Below are positions 1 through 8,320 of a stretch of 64,000 nt of DNA, in pieces; within the stretch, counting starts at the first letter, position 1; each line of letters begins with the position of its first letter. Location of the stretch: contig JABWBH010000006.1 of assembly GCA_013360585.1 (NCBI GenBank), forward strand, positions 1-64,000, in the 5' to 3' direction. Origin of the DNA: Phycisphaerae bacterium (GTDB taxonomy: Bacteria; Planctomycetota; Phycisphaerae; UBA1845). A program made the position numbers and the translations under genes. The notes beneath the pieces were generated by a model. The model had not been told where the DNA came from and did no database searches. It saw only the letters and a list, made by a program, of their open reading frames with translations.

Positions 1-334
1 CACCTGGCGCTGGCACGCCCCGCCGATCGAGACGGCGCGCGGCGACGCGGTTCTTGACGATCCCCCCGCCGCGGACGCGCACCGCTCCGGCGCCGCCGTC
101 TGGCGCGTCGAAATCCCCGGCGGCGACGCGGATTTCGTCGCCCGCTCGATCGAACGCACCGCGATCGGCGCGACCCTCCTCGAGCATCTGATCGGGCTGC
201 ACGCAGGGCTGGTCGCGGTCAACCGCCGGCCCCACCCCGTCGAGTTCCCGCCCTTCGCGCCGGTCGCACCGGGCGAGGCGCTGATCGTCCCGGCGGGGCG
301 CCTTTTCCCGCGCGACGCCGCCGAGTCGGCGTAG
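1..334 (+). CDS. C-terminal fragment of an unrecognised protein (cut by window start)
   Basis: An open frame enters from the left edge (first full codon at base 2) and stops with TAG at 332-334, giving about 110 residues. The codon use, with G or C in almost every third position, matches the real genes nearby. I see a hydrophobic stretch around LLEHLIGLHAGLVAV followed by a short Arg/Pro-rich tail ending DAAESA, but no motif I can assign. The start and most of the protein lie outside the window. The function is unknown; I call it coding only because of the open frame and composition. Confidence 0.5.
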   Translation, partial: TWRWHAPPIETARGDAVLDDPPAADAHRSGAAVWRVEIPGGDADFVARSIERTAIGATLLEHLIGLHAGLVAVNRRPHPVEFPPFAPVAPGEALIVPAGRLFPRDAAESA

Positions 335-469
335 CCGTCCCGAGCGCCGGCGCCCTTTCCCTGAATTAGACGATGCGGACGCGTCGACGTAGCATGACGC
401 CCGGCGGCGAGCACCGCGCTGCGCCGCATTCACACGAGGCATAAGGGCTGGAAGAAAAGCGAGCGTCAC

Positions 470-1414
470 ATGAAACGGGCGAAAATCACCATCGTCGGAG
501 CGGGGAACGTCGGGTCGAGCTGCGCGCTGTGGGCGGCGGCGAAGGAACTGGGGGACATCGTGCTCATCGACATCCCCGAGTTTGCGGACAAGACGGCGGG
601 AAAGGCCCTCGACCTGGCGGAGTGCGCCCCGATCGAACGTTTCGACTCGAAGATCATCGGCACCGCCGATTACGCCCACGCCAGGGACAGCGACGTCGTC
701 GTCATCACCGCGGGCATCCCGCGCAAACCCGGCATGAGCCGCGACGACCTCGTGCAGACCAACGTCCAGATCGTCAAAGCGGTGGCCGAGCAGGTCGCCA
801 GGGTCGCTCCCAACTCCGTGCTCATCGTCGTCTCCAACCCGCTCGACGCGATGGTGTACACGGCGTGGAAAGTCAGCGGGTTTCCGACCCACCGCGTCGT
901 GGGCCAGGCCGGCTGCCTCGACATCGCCCGCTACCGCACGTTCATCGCGATGGAGCTGAATTGCAGCGTGGAGGACATCACGGCGCTGCTGCTGGGCGGC
1001 CACGGCGACGACATGGTTCCGCTGCCGCGGTACACCAGCGTCTCGGGCATCCCCGTAACGCAACTGATTCCGCCCGCGCGGCTCAACGAGATCATCGAGC
1101 GCGCCAAGCAGGGCGGCGGCGAGATCGTCAAACTGATGGGCACCAGCGCCTACGTCGCCCCGGCGAGTGGCACGATCCAGATGGCCGAGGCGATCATCAA
1201 GGACAAGCGCCGCATCCTGCCGTGCGCCGCGTTCTGCCAGAAGGAATACGGCGTGGGCGGCTACTTCGTCGGCGTACCGTGCATTCTCGGCAAGGGCGGG
1301 GTGGAGAAAGTGGTCGAGGTGGAACTCGACGCCGCGGAGCGCAAACTGCTGGACACCAGCGTGAGCCACGTGAAGGAGCTTGTGGCCGTGGCGGAGAAGT
1401 TCCTGAAAGGATAA
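470..1414 (+). CDS. mdh: Malate dehydrogenase, LDH-like type
   Basis: Cytoplasmic NAD-dependent oxidation of malate to oxaloacetate in the TCA cycle. The 314-residue length is normal for the LDH-like MDH group. Residues 10-15 (GAGNVG) form the Rossmann dinucleotide loop, and an Asp follows strand 2 (LIDIPE), which favours NAD over NADP. The substrate loop IPRKPGMSRDDL carries the Arg pair typical of malate rather than lactate specificity. The catalytic His lies in LGGHGDDMVPL. The ATG at 470 follows a purine-rich stretch (GGAAGAAAAG). The gene stands alone, with 344 bp of gene-free DNA downstream. Confidence 0.95.
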   Translation: MKRAKITIVGAGNVGSSCALWAAAKELGDIVLIDIPEFADKTAGKALDLAECAPIERFDSKIIGTADYAHARDSDVVVITAGIPRKPGMSRDDLVQTNVQIVKAVAEQVARVAPNSVLIVVSNPLDAMVYTAWKVSGFPTHRVVGQAGCLDIARYRTFIAMELNCSVEDITALLLGGHGDDMVPLPRYTSVSGIPVTQLIPPARLNEIIERAKQGGGEIVKLMGTSAYVAPASGTIQMAEAIIKDKRRILPCAAFCQKEYGVGGYFVGVPCILGKGGVEKVVEVELDAAERKLLDTSVSHVKELVAVAEKFLKG

Positions 1415-1758
1415 CCACCCGTCGAGAAAGGGCGGCGCGTCCTTCCGGGGCGTGAATTTCAACGCGAAAAACAGGCATCGCCAAAGCCGGCGCACACAAT
1501 CGCGACAAGCGTACATCCGCAGGTGTCGTGCGCCCGCGTGCGCACGCAACATAGCGGCCTGTTGAAGCAGGGTACGACCTCTCTCCGAGAGACCGACTCG
1601 GGGATGACCAGCCTGCACGATCAATGTCCCCAGGTGTTTCTCAACAATTGGCGGGGATGAACTCGCATGCTCACGCGGAGTCCCGCGAGAGCATGCCACC
1701 CGGCCTCCCCGAGGGACGCGCCACCCGTTTTCAACGGGCGGTTAAGGCGCGGGCGACG
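1415..1758. other. Gene-free stretch between mdh and sugE
   Basis: About 344 bp lie between the convergent mdh and sugE. No convincing ORF or hairpin-plus-T terminator is visible. A segment near 1562-1602 (GTTG..CAGGGTA..CTCTCCGAGAG) resembles one near 3892-3932 (GTTG..CAGGGTA..CCCTCCGAGAC). This suggests two decayed copies of a short dispersed repeat. Confidence 0.35.
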
Positions 1759-2082
1759 TCACGCGTCCGGCGTGGTCAGTTTAAGCCCGATGATGGACAC
1801 CAGGAGCAGACAGAGGAAGAAAACCCTCCCGACCGTCACGGGTTCGTTCAGCAACACCATGCCGAGCGTCGCCGCGCCCACCGTTCCGATGCCCACCCAC
1901 ACGGCGTAGGCCGTCCCGATGGGCAGCGTCTTCGCCGCGACCGCCAGAAGGTACATGCTGATCACGAGCGCGACGATGGTGAGCACGCTCGGCCAGAATC
2001 GCGTGAATCCGTGGGTGTATTTCAGCCCGACGGCCCACGTGATTTCAAACAGCCCCGCGAGCACGAGCATCATCCAAGCCAC
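1759..2082 (-). CDS. sugE: SugE/Gdx-type small multidrug resistance exporter
   Basis: A 107-residue inner-membrane protein with four transmembrane helices. SMR proteins work as antiparallel dimers exchanging protons for cations. The Gdx/SugE subgroup exports guanidinium and some quaternary ammonium compounds. The essential Glu is in LFEITWAVGLK near residue 13, and GTAYAVWVGIG is the SugE-type helix 3 signature. The start is GTG at 2082. A GGGAGG Shine-Dalgarno lies 6 bases upstream, and the resulting N-terminus (MAW..LVLAGLFEITWAVGLKYTHGF) matches the family end to end. I looked for a guanidine riboswitch upstream and did not find one that folds to consensus. Substrate within the group is inferred. 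Confidence 0.93.
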   Translation of the reverse strand: MAWMMLVLAGLFEITWAVGLKYTHGFTRFWPSVLTIVALVISMYLLAVAAKTLPIGTAYAVWVGIGTVGAATLGMVLLNEPVTVGRVFFLCLLLVSIIGLKLTTPDA

Positions 2083-2228
2083 GACCAGCCTCCCGTCGAG
2101 TCACGTTGTCCCGTCGAAGGGTATCACGCCCGACTCCTCGCGCCGCGGGCGACCGGATCAAATGTGTGCCGCTGCTTGGCGAGCAGTGTTCTTCGCCTGC
2201 CGGACGGACCTTGCCCCGGGCATCCGGC

Positions 2229-2330
2229 CGCAACCCTCTCAGGGTTGGGGAATCGCAGAACATGCCAACCCAGGGTAGATCGCCGCCGGCGATCAACCCT
2301 GGGCTGTAAGACGCAACCCCTTCGGGGTTG
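2229..2330. repeat. Planctomycete-type intergenic palindrome cluster
   Basis: Three hairpins lie in tandem. The first is CAACCC/GGGTTG near 2231. The second is a long arm pair, CCCAGGGT-A-GATCGCC with GGCGATC-A-ACCCTGGG, at 2269-2303 (15 bp with one A·A mismatch). The third is CAACCCC-TTC-GGGGTTG at 2314-2330. The family recurs at about 6439-6495 and 50098-50150. The hairpins could act as bidirectional terminators, but there is no T-run. They are best read as a dispersed repeat. Confidence 0.7.
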
Positions 2331-2346
2331 GCCCATTCTGAAAGTC

Positions 2347-2445
2347 TCACACCTTCCTGAACTCCGTCTGCGCCCCGCGCGTTCCGTCCGGCAGCTCCAC
2401 GAGCGTGTAATCCCCGAACAGGTTCGGCGAGTCCTTCCGGAGAAT
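2347..2445 (-). repeat. Orphan exact duplicate of the last 99 bp of thyX
   Basis: These 99 bases are identical to 3122-3220, which is the 3' end of thyX including its stop codon. The two copies are in direct orientation, 775 bp apart start to start, and enclose the DUF4258/YgiT pair. Identity stops sharply at both ends (CTTCCGGAGAAT, then CGTCGG here versus GTGTTC in thyX). The copy lacks the rest of thyX, so it is a non-functional gene remnant. Perfect identity suggests a recent event or active recombination between the copies. Confidence 0.92.
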
Positions 2446-2481
2446 CGTCGGACATGCCCTCGAGGAAGGCGCAGCCGTCGC

Positions 2482-2718
2482 TCATGCAGCGCCGCCGAAG
2501 GTGGCCAGGGGGAAGGGCTTTTCGACGGTGAGTTGCCGCCAGTGCAGGCGAATTCGCTCGATTTCCTTGAGGGTTTCGGCGGTGTAGTAGCTTTCGCCGC
2601 ACGACGGGCATGTCACCAGGGGGACATTCTCGATAAGGAAAGTCGTCTTGCCTCGACCCATCGTTCGGGTTACCCGACGGATGCGAGCTCCCTTCTTGCC
2701 GCAGTTATCGCATGTCAT
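2482..2718 (-). CDS. YgiT-type zinc-finger protein (MqsA-like antitoxin N-domain)
   Basis: A small protein of 78 residues from the ATG at 2718. The ORF track starts at an upstream TTG (2727), but AAGG lies 9 bases before the ATG, which I prefer. It has two CxxC knuckles, CDNC near the N-terminus and CPSCGESYY about 35 residues on, as in YgiT/MqsA zinc-binding domains. No C-terminal HTH domain is present, as is common in short YgiT proteins. It follows the DUF4258 gene by 5 bp in the same direction. Pairs of DUF4258 and YgiT-type proteins are a known toxin-antitoxin-like arrangement. An antitoxin role is inferred from that pairing. Confidence 0.82.
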   Translation of the reverse strand: MTCDNCGKKGARIRRVTRTMGRGKTTFLIENVPLVTCPSCGESYYTAETLKEIERIRLHWRQLTVEKPFPLATFGGAA

Positions 2719-2723
2719 AGAGG

Positions 2724-3014
2724 TCAACCTTGTTCTAATCCAAACACGGTGATGAAAACCAACTTTGCCGCGCGACTGATTCTACCGACGACGCGAAGCG
2801 GCTCGCCGCCAAGATCGACGCCTTCGATCACGTATTTCCACTGCCCGGTTTGCTCGTCCTTTTGCCGTTCGATAATTTCCCCGGTCAAGACCGCATGCTC
2901 TACGTCGAAGATCGTCAACTCGTCGGCTTCTATTTCCTCGGCGGCATGGACGGTAACAATGTACTCACTCGTTCGGACAAGCTCACGCATCCGCAGCAGT
3001 ACACGGTTGTGCAT
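2724..3014 (-). CDS. DUF4258 domain protein, putative toxin of the pair
   Basis: A 96-residue protein starting at ATG 3014 (MHNRVLLRMR), downstream of AGGA. The track extends this frame upstream to 3758, but that part is an antisense shadow of thyX. Features typical of DUF4258 are an early HAAEEIEAD segment, GEIIERQKDE, KYVIEG and a closing VVGRI..KLVFITVF strand pair. This fold is related to the RelE/MqsR-like small toxins. The gene is translated just ahead of the YgiT-type gene (5-bp gap). Both lie between the duplicated thyX ends, so the pair is probably a mobile accessory module. Toxicity is inferred. Confidence 0.8.
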   Translation of the reverse strand: MHNRVLLRMRELVRTSEYIVTVHAAEEIEADELTIFDVEHAVLTGEIIERQKDEQTGQWKYVIEGVDLGGEPLRVVGRISRAAKLVFITVFGLEQG

Positions 3015-3121
3015 CGCATCGTCCTCGCTCGCGGCTAGATTACGTCGAAACCGTGGGGAAAACCAATCATGTCCGTGCAATTCATCCAGGCGGTCTTGGG
3101 ACGGTCCTTGCCCGGTTCTTG

Positions 3122-3856
3122 TCACACCTTCCTGAACTCCGTCTGCGCCCCGCGCGTTCCGTCCGGCAGCTCCACGAGCGTGTAATCCCCGAACAGGTTC
3201 GGCGAGTCCTTCCGGAGAATGTGTTCGTTGCAGCGGAGTTCGATGAAGTGGCGCAGCGCCCGGGCGTTGGCGGTGACGAAGATTTTCGTCTCGGTGGCGT
3301 TGGGCAGGACGGAGCGGGCGGCCTGGCGGGCCATTTTGCGGCGGAGGGTCGCGTCGGGGACGTCGGCGAACTTGCGGGCCAGGCCTTCGGTGAGGCGGAT
3401 GTAGGCCTGCTGCGACTGCTCGACGGCGGCGCGGAAGATCTCGTGCAGCTCCGGGTCGTCGCCGATGCAATCCGGCTCGACGAACTCGGCCACGGATTCG
3501 TCGACGTACCTCTGACTTAATTGGGAAAATCCAAATCCTGCGCGATGCCGCACCAGCTCGTGCGTGAAGGAACGCGACACGCCGGTGATCAGCAAATTCC
3601 AGACCGCGTGCTCCAGCACACTTCCGTGCCCGACCTCCTTGATGTGCGACAGGTACTTGCTGTTGCCGCCCGGACGGGGCTTGGCAAAGCTCATGTAGCA
3701 GACGCGCCCCGCAATTTCGGCGAGCTTCTCGCCGGCGACCTCGGTGTCCGTGGTCCACGACGCGACGCCGTGATCGCCGAGGAAACGGTCGATCTCGGCA
3801 TCGTTAACCACCTGCCGGCCGACAAGGTAGACGCTGGGACGACGAATGATTCGCAT
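3122..3856 (-). CDS. thyX: FAD-dependent thymidylate synthase
   Basis: Makes dTMP from dUMP using methylene-tetrahydrofolate and NADPH through FAD; homotetramer, cytoplasmic. The protein has 244 residues. The ThyX motif region reads LVRHRAGFGFSQLSQRYVDE. Relative to the textbook RHR-x7-S signature there is one extra residue (or the Ser of FSQ is used), a variant form seen in part of the family. HGSVLEHAVWNL is the conserved dUMP/FAD region, and a C-terminal LRHFIELRCN helix follows. The start is ATG 3856. The last 99 bp are duplicated at 2347-2445. No ThyA is visible in this window. Confidence 0.93.
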   Translation of the reverse strand: MRIIRRPSVYLVGRQVVNDAEIDRFLGDHGVASWTTDTEVAGEKLAEIAGRVCYMSFAKPRPGGNSKYLSHIKEVGHGSVLEHAVWNLLITGVSRSFTHELVRHRAGFGFSQLSQRYVDESVAEFVEPDCIGDDPELHEIFRAAVEQSQQAYIRLTEGLARKFADVPDATLRRKMARQAARSVLPNATETKIFVTANARALRHFIELRCNEHILRKDSPNLFGDYTLVELPDGTRGAQTEFRKV

Positions 3857-4445
3857 GGGAAGCGAGTTGCTCCTTTTTGATCGCGCTTAGCAGCCCGTTG
3901 TATCAGGGTAGCGCGTCCCTCCGAGACGCGAAGTTCACCGATAGAAGCCGACATTACAAAGACCGATCATGCGTTCTTCAACGGGCCGGTCGCTGCTGGC
4001 GGTTCGCTCTTTAGCTTGTTCGCTCCCAGCCCCGGGCTTCTGGCTCCCGGCTGTCGTAAGTTGCAAGCCGGACCCACCTCTTGCCGCCGGTCTTACGGTT
4101 GACGATAAACCGGATTCTCAACGGCGACATTAACGCGCCGCTTCGAAATCCGCCCGAAAGGCCCGCGTCCTTGACGGGCGCGGCTCGGTTTTCAGATCGC
4201 ATCCAAGATTACCCGGGCACAGAGCCTCGGAATACAACGCCGCCAGGCCTTCCCACGTGGTGCGGCGCGGTGCTGGTGCGATAAGGAACGATCAATTCGA
4301 AGGATAAGATGAATTTCAGAATCAACGCACAGTTTTCGAGGGAAGGTCGCGCGGTCGCTCGGCGGGCGGGGCGCGGTTATCCTGCGCCGATCTGGACCGG
4401 AGCAGGTACGGCGAAGCGTGCGTCCGGGGGGTTGCGGAGCAGCGG
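3857..4445. other. Gene-free divergent region between thyX and gatB
   Basis: About 590 bp separate divergent thyX and gatB, so promoters for both should lie here. The part near 4270-4320 is less GC-rich (AAGGATAAGATGAATTTC). The 3892-3932 stretch resembles one at 1562-1602. I see no small gene with a ribosome site and no clear -35/-10 pair that I would commit to. Confidence 0.4.
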
Positions 4446-6008
4446 ATGGCGGAGCTGAAGACGAGACTGATCGTCGGCATGGAGATTCACGTGCAGGTGC
4501 GCACGGCGTCGAAGCTGTTCTGCGCCTGCCCCGTGGTATATGACGCGCCGCCAAACTCGGCGGTGTGCCCCGTGTGCCTCGGACATCCGGGGACGCTGCC
4601 GGTGATGAACCGCCGGGCGGTCGAGCAGGCGGCGCTCGTGGGCCTGGCGCTGAACTGCACCATCGCGCACTTTACCAAGTGGGACCGCAAGAGCTACTTC
4701 TACCCCGACCTGCCGAAGAATTACCAGATCAGCCAGTACGACCTGCCGATCGCCCGCGACGGGTGGTTCGAGTTTCCAGACCCGAACGGTGCCGGGTCCG
4801 GTGCTTCACGCGACGGAGCGTCGCCTTCAGGGCTGTCGCGCGTGCGCATCCGCCGGGCGCATCTCGAGGAGGACGCGGGGAAGAACCTGCATGACCGGGG
4901 GGACGGCTCGCTCATCGACCTGAACCGCGCCGGAACGCCGCTGATCGAGATCGTCACCGAGCCGGACCTGCACACGCCGGGCGCCTGCTACGCCTTCGCC
5001 GTCGAGTTGCAGCGCCTGATGCGCCATCTCGGCGTCAGCGACGGCGTCATGCAGCGCGGGCAGATGCGCTTCGAGCCGAACGTCAACGTGGCGATCGAGT
5101 GCGACGGATGCGAGATTCGCACGCCGATCGCGGAGATCAAGAACCTCAACAGCTTCAAGGCGATCCGCAACGCCGTCGAGTACGAGTACGGCCGGCAGGT
5201 GGCGCAGTGGCGCGGCGACCCGGAATATGTGATCGGCCGACGACCGAACGAGAATCGCGGCTGGAACGACGCCCGCGGCCTCACCGAGTATCAGCGACCG
5301 AAGGAGGCCGCCCACGATTACCGCTACTTCCCCGATCCGGACCTCGCGCCGGCGACATTCGACGATGCGAAGCTGGCCGCGATCCGGGCGAGACTGCCCG
5401 AGCTTCCGGCGGCGAGGGTGCGGCGGCTGGCGGAGCGTTTCGGACTGTCGGCGGCGGATGCGGAAACGATCGTGGATGACCGGGCGACGGCGGACTTGTT
5501 CGACGAAAGCATCCGGGCGGGCGCTCCGGCGGACGTTCTCGCGCGGCAGGTGGTCAACGTCTGGGCGTCGCTGGCGAACGAGCATGGAACGACGGTGGCG
5601 GGGCTGGGGGTGGGCGCGGCCGCGATGGCGGAGCTGGCGGAGATGGTGCGGTCGGGGACGGTCAGTGCCACGGCTGCGGCACGGATCGCCGCGGCGATGA
5701 TCCCGGACGCTGATCCGGCGCCGACCACCGTCACGCCGCACGTCGCCGCCGCGGAGGACCGCTCGCCGCAAGCCCTCGCCGCCAAGCTGGGCCTCCTTCA
5801 GGAAAAGGATGCCGATGCGACGCAGGCGTGGGTGGACGAAGCGTTCCGCCTCAATGAGCAGGCCGTGCGCGACGCCCGGTCGAATCCGAAGAAAGCAAAG
5901 CAAGCCGCCGGGTTTCTGCGCGGACAGGTGATGAAACTCTCCGAAGGCCGGGCGGACCCGGCGCTGGTCGGCGAACTGATCGAGAAGAAACTGGCGGAAC
6001 CGACCTAG
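4446..6008 (+). CDS. gatB: Asp/Glu-tRNA(Asn/Gln) amidotransferase subunit B
   Basis: Subunit of GatCAB, which amidates misacylated Glu-tRNA(Gln) and/or Asp-tRNA(Asn). The protein has 520 residues. GMEIHVQ (11-17) opens the kinase-like domain. Cys26, Cys28, Cys41 and Cys44 form the zinc site. DLPKNYQISQYD and HLEEDAGK are family motifs. The C-terminal 150 residues are the YqeY-like tRNA-binding tail. An unusual Gly/Ser-rich insertion (NGAGSGASRDGASPSGLS, about 115-133) sits before RVRIRRAHLEEDAGK. gatA and gatC are not in the window, so the complex is encoded at scattered loci. Confidence 0.96.
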   Translation: MAELKTRLIVGMEIHVQVRTASKLFCACPVVYDAPPNSAVCPVCLGHPGTLPVMNRRAVEQAALVGLALNCTIAHFTKWDRKSYFYPDLPKNYQISQYDLPIARDGWFEFPDPNGAGSGASRDGASPSGLSRVRIRRAHLEEDAGKNLHDRGDGSLIDLNRAGTPLIEIVTEPDLHTPGACYAFAVELQRLMRHLGVSDGVMQRGQMRFEPNVNVAIECDGCEIRTPIAEIKNLNSFKAIRNAVEYEYGRQVAQWRGDPEYVIGRRPNENRGWNDARGLTEYQRPKEAAHDYRYFPDPDLAPATFDDAKLAAIRARLPELPAARVRRLAERFGLSAADAETIVDDRATADLFDESIRAGAPADVLARQVVNVWASLANEHGTTVAGLGVGAAAMAELAEMVRSGTVSATAAARIAAAMIPDADPAPTTVTPHVAAAEDRSPQALAAKLGLLQEKDADATQAWVDEAFRLNEQAVRDARSNPKKAKQAAGFLRGQVMKLSEGRADPALVGELIEKKLAEPT

Positions 6009-6868
6009 CCGCCGTCCCAGAACCAACCCGCACCCGTTCCCACATCGGGGCCTGTCGCATCGCGGTCATGAATTCCGCAGGGACGGGCGAACCCAGCGAG
6101 TACGTGGAATGCCGCGGCAGGGCTTCAGAGCATTTCCAGGCCGTATCTCGCATTGATGTCAGAGCTGCGACCGCCAAGGAGCGAACCACCCGGCGGGTTG
6201 CTATGGCCTGATGTACTCACCTAGCCGTGCCGGAGGAGCAAAACGCCGTTCCTCGCCGGACACGGGTCCACTGCTGCGGACCTGCGCCACCCGACGTGCC
6301 GGCAGACCTCAGAGTGCGGTCGCCCTGGGCGAAGGAAAGGGATTGCATGAACACGTCGGGCGCATTCATCTCAATCCCGCAAGGGTGCATGATGGCATCG
6401 CGCGCATTCATCTCAATTTCGAAGGGATTGTGGCCTTCAGCCCAAGGTTGGACGCCGCGACTCCGTTGGGGTCGTGCGGTGGGCAACCCTGGGCTGCGGG
6501 GCGCGGCTCTGTTGGGGGGCGTGCGGTCGGCGGCGTCCTCTCGGGATCAGGCGGATGAAGTTCGGCAGATAAGATTGGCGCAGCGGCATCACAGCGTCGG
6601 CATGAGACCAGGCTGAGGCGATCCCCAAAGCGGAACTCGCTGAGGTAGTCCCGTCTTGTTCCGGGCATTCTCGCCGTTCCGGGCCAAGGCGCTCTTACAA
6701 CGTTGGCACGGCGCTTGCGGCCTTCTTTCCCTGAGCCGTCGCCGACTTGCGCGGAACGTCCGCGCGAGGTCGGGCAGGGTTCGCGCGCACCCTGCAACCA
6801 CCCGGGGCCGGTGAGGGGCGCAGGGGTCGCGCGACCGGCGGCTGAACCAGCTTGGCGGAGGACTCATC
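6009..6868. other. Gene-free 860-bp region with dispersed repeats
   Basis: No convincing coding frame occurs here; the ORF-track entries come from repeats. The region holds the 6355-6500 repeat cluster and then about 350 bp of unremarkable GC-rich sequence leading to asnA. The asnA ribosome site (GGAGGA, near 6857) is clear. Any asnA promoter should lie in the last 200 bp, but no strong hexamers are obvious. Confidence 0.5.
6355..6500. repeat. Dispersed repeat element (second copy of palindrome family)
   Basis: GCGCATTCATCTCAAT occurs twice, near 6361 and 6402, each followed by a CG..AGGG core. After these comes an inverted pair, AGCCCAAGGTTG (6439-6450) with CAACCCTGGGCT (6484-6495), which has one mismatch. 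The second arm matches the CAACCCTGGGCTG arm of the 2229-2330 cluster, so the two loci share an element type. Confidence 0.6.
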
Positions 6869-8008
6869 ATGGTTGTTGTCGCAGACAAGAAGGCGGATCT
6901 CGCCGGTCCGGGGATCAGCACCTACCCCGAGGTCGAAAAGATCCTCCCGAAGGACTACGCCTCCCTCCTGACCCCCAAGGAGACGCAGAAGGCCATCTTC
7001 ATCCTCAAGGACTACATCGAGGAGCACCTGGGCAAGGCGCTGAATCTGTTTCGCGTCACGGTTCCGCTGATCGTGAGTGAGGAGAGCGGCGTCAACGACT
7101 ATCTCGACCGGGACGGCTCACGGACGCCCGTCGGATTCCGATGCGGGCTGGGTCTCGCCGAGCCGATCAAGGCGCAGGTGGTGCAGGCCGCGACGAAGTG
7201 GAAACGCATGGCGCTGAAGTATTTCGATTGCGCCGTCGGCGAGGGGATCCTCACCGACATGCGCGCCGTGCGGAAGGACTACTTCCTCGATCATGACCAC
7301 AGCGCCTACGTGGATCAGTGGGACTGGGAGCGGGTCATCACGGCCGACCAGCGTACGCTGACGTACCTGACCGAGACGGTCGAGGCGATCTGGGACGTGC
7401 TTCGCGGCGCGGAACGCAAAGTCATGCAGCTTTTCCCTCAGCTTAAGGACGACCGCTTCCCGGCCCTGCCGCGGAAGCTGACCTTCCTGCACGCCGAGGA
7501 GATTCTCGAGCGCTTTCCGGACCTGCCGCGCAAGGCGCGCGAGACGGCGATCCTTCAGGATCATCCGGCCGTCTTCATCTACGGTATCGGCTACCCGCTG
7601 GCGGACGGGTTCCCGCACGAGATGCGGGCGGCGGACTACGACGACTGGGTGACGCCGACGCGCAGCACGTCGGGTCGGCCGATGCACGGACTTAACGGCG
7701 ACATTCTGGTGTGGAATCCCGTGACCCGGCGGCGGCACGAGCTGACCTCGATGGGCATCCGGGTCACTGCCGAAACCCTCCGCAAGCAACTTGAGATGTC
7801 CGGTCAGACGGATTTCCTCAAGCTGCCCTATCACCAGGCGATCCTGAAAGGGCAGATTCCGCTGTCCATCGGCGGCGGAATCGGGCAGTCGCGCACGTTC
7901 ATGCTCCTGCTGCGCAAGGCCCACCTCGGAGAGGTGAGCACGACGGTCTGGCCGCGCGAGCTGAAGGACATCTGCCGGAAGAGGAACATCCACGTCCTGG
8001 AATGCTGA
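6869..8008 (+). CDS. asnA: Aspartate-ammonia ligase (asparagine synthetase A)
   Basis: ATP-dependent amidation of aspartate with ammonia to give asparagine; cytoplasmic. AsnA has the catalytic fold of class II aspartyl-tRNA synthetases. The protein is 379 residues, longer than the roughly 330 of the enterobacterial enzyme because of N-terminal and internal extensions. The N-terminal IFILKDYIEEHLGKALNLFRVTVPL and the C-terminal SIGGGIGQSR..LLRKAHLGEV..TVWP are diagnostic. The ATG at 6869 follows GGAGGA by 7 bases. The gene is monocistronic by spacing. Confidence 0.95.
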   Translation: MVVVADKKADLAGPGISTYPEVEKILPKDYASLLTPKETQKAIFILKDYIEEHLGKALNLFRVTVPLIVSEESGVNDYLDRDGSRTPVGFRCGLGLAEPIKAQVVQAATKWKRMALKYFDCAVGEGILTDMRAVRKDYFLDHDHSAYVDQWDWERVITADQRTLTYLTETVEAIWDVLRGAERKVMQLFPQLKDDRFPALPRKLTFLHAEEILERFPDLPRKARETAILQDHPAVFIYGIGYPLADGFPHEMRAADYDDWVTPTRSTSGRPMHGLNGDILVWNPVTRRRHELTSMGIRVTAETLRKQLEMSGQTDFLKLPYHQAILKGQIPLSIGGGIGQSRTFMLLLRKAHLGEVSTTVWPRELKDICRKRNIHVLEC

Positions 8009-8320
8009 TCGGGCATCCGACAACGACGCGAAGGCTGCGTTTCATCGGATAGGACCGGTGGAGCGATAACGCCCGACGCTTCGGCGGCGGCTTGTCATCG
8101 CCCGCCGGTCCTCCTCGCTCGGCTGTCCTCGCCCGCGGCGGACCTGCCCGAGGCGGACACATGACGACGCCCCCCGATGCTTCGAGAGCCTTGAACTCAG
8201 GGACAGCGGTTTCTACACTACCGGCCCCCGTTCGACCGACGATTCCCGGTGGGGGTCGGCGGTCCGCTGACGGCTGGCGGCTGACTCGATCAAAGAACAC
8301 GGTCAAGGAACTGCACCATC
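8009..8320. other. Gene-free spacer before the nucleotide-sugar genes
   Basis: 312 bp between asnA and the RmlA-like gene. No ORF with a ribosome site, no terminator with a T-run and no repeat of note were seen. The CAAGGAACTG just before 8321 is a weak ribosome site for the next gene. Confidence 0.4.

Noticed and set aside
2083-2131. Possible guanidine-II (mini-ykkC) riboswitch upstream of sugE
   Set aside because: TCGACGGGA occurs twice on the minus strand, but neither copy forms the required stem capped by an ACGR tetraloop. The repeats are probably coincidental around the ribosome site.
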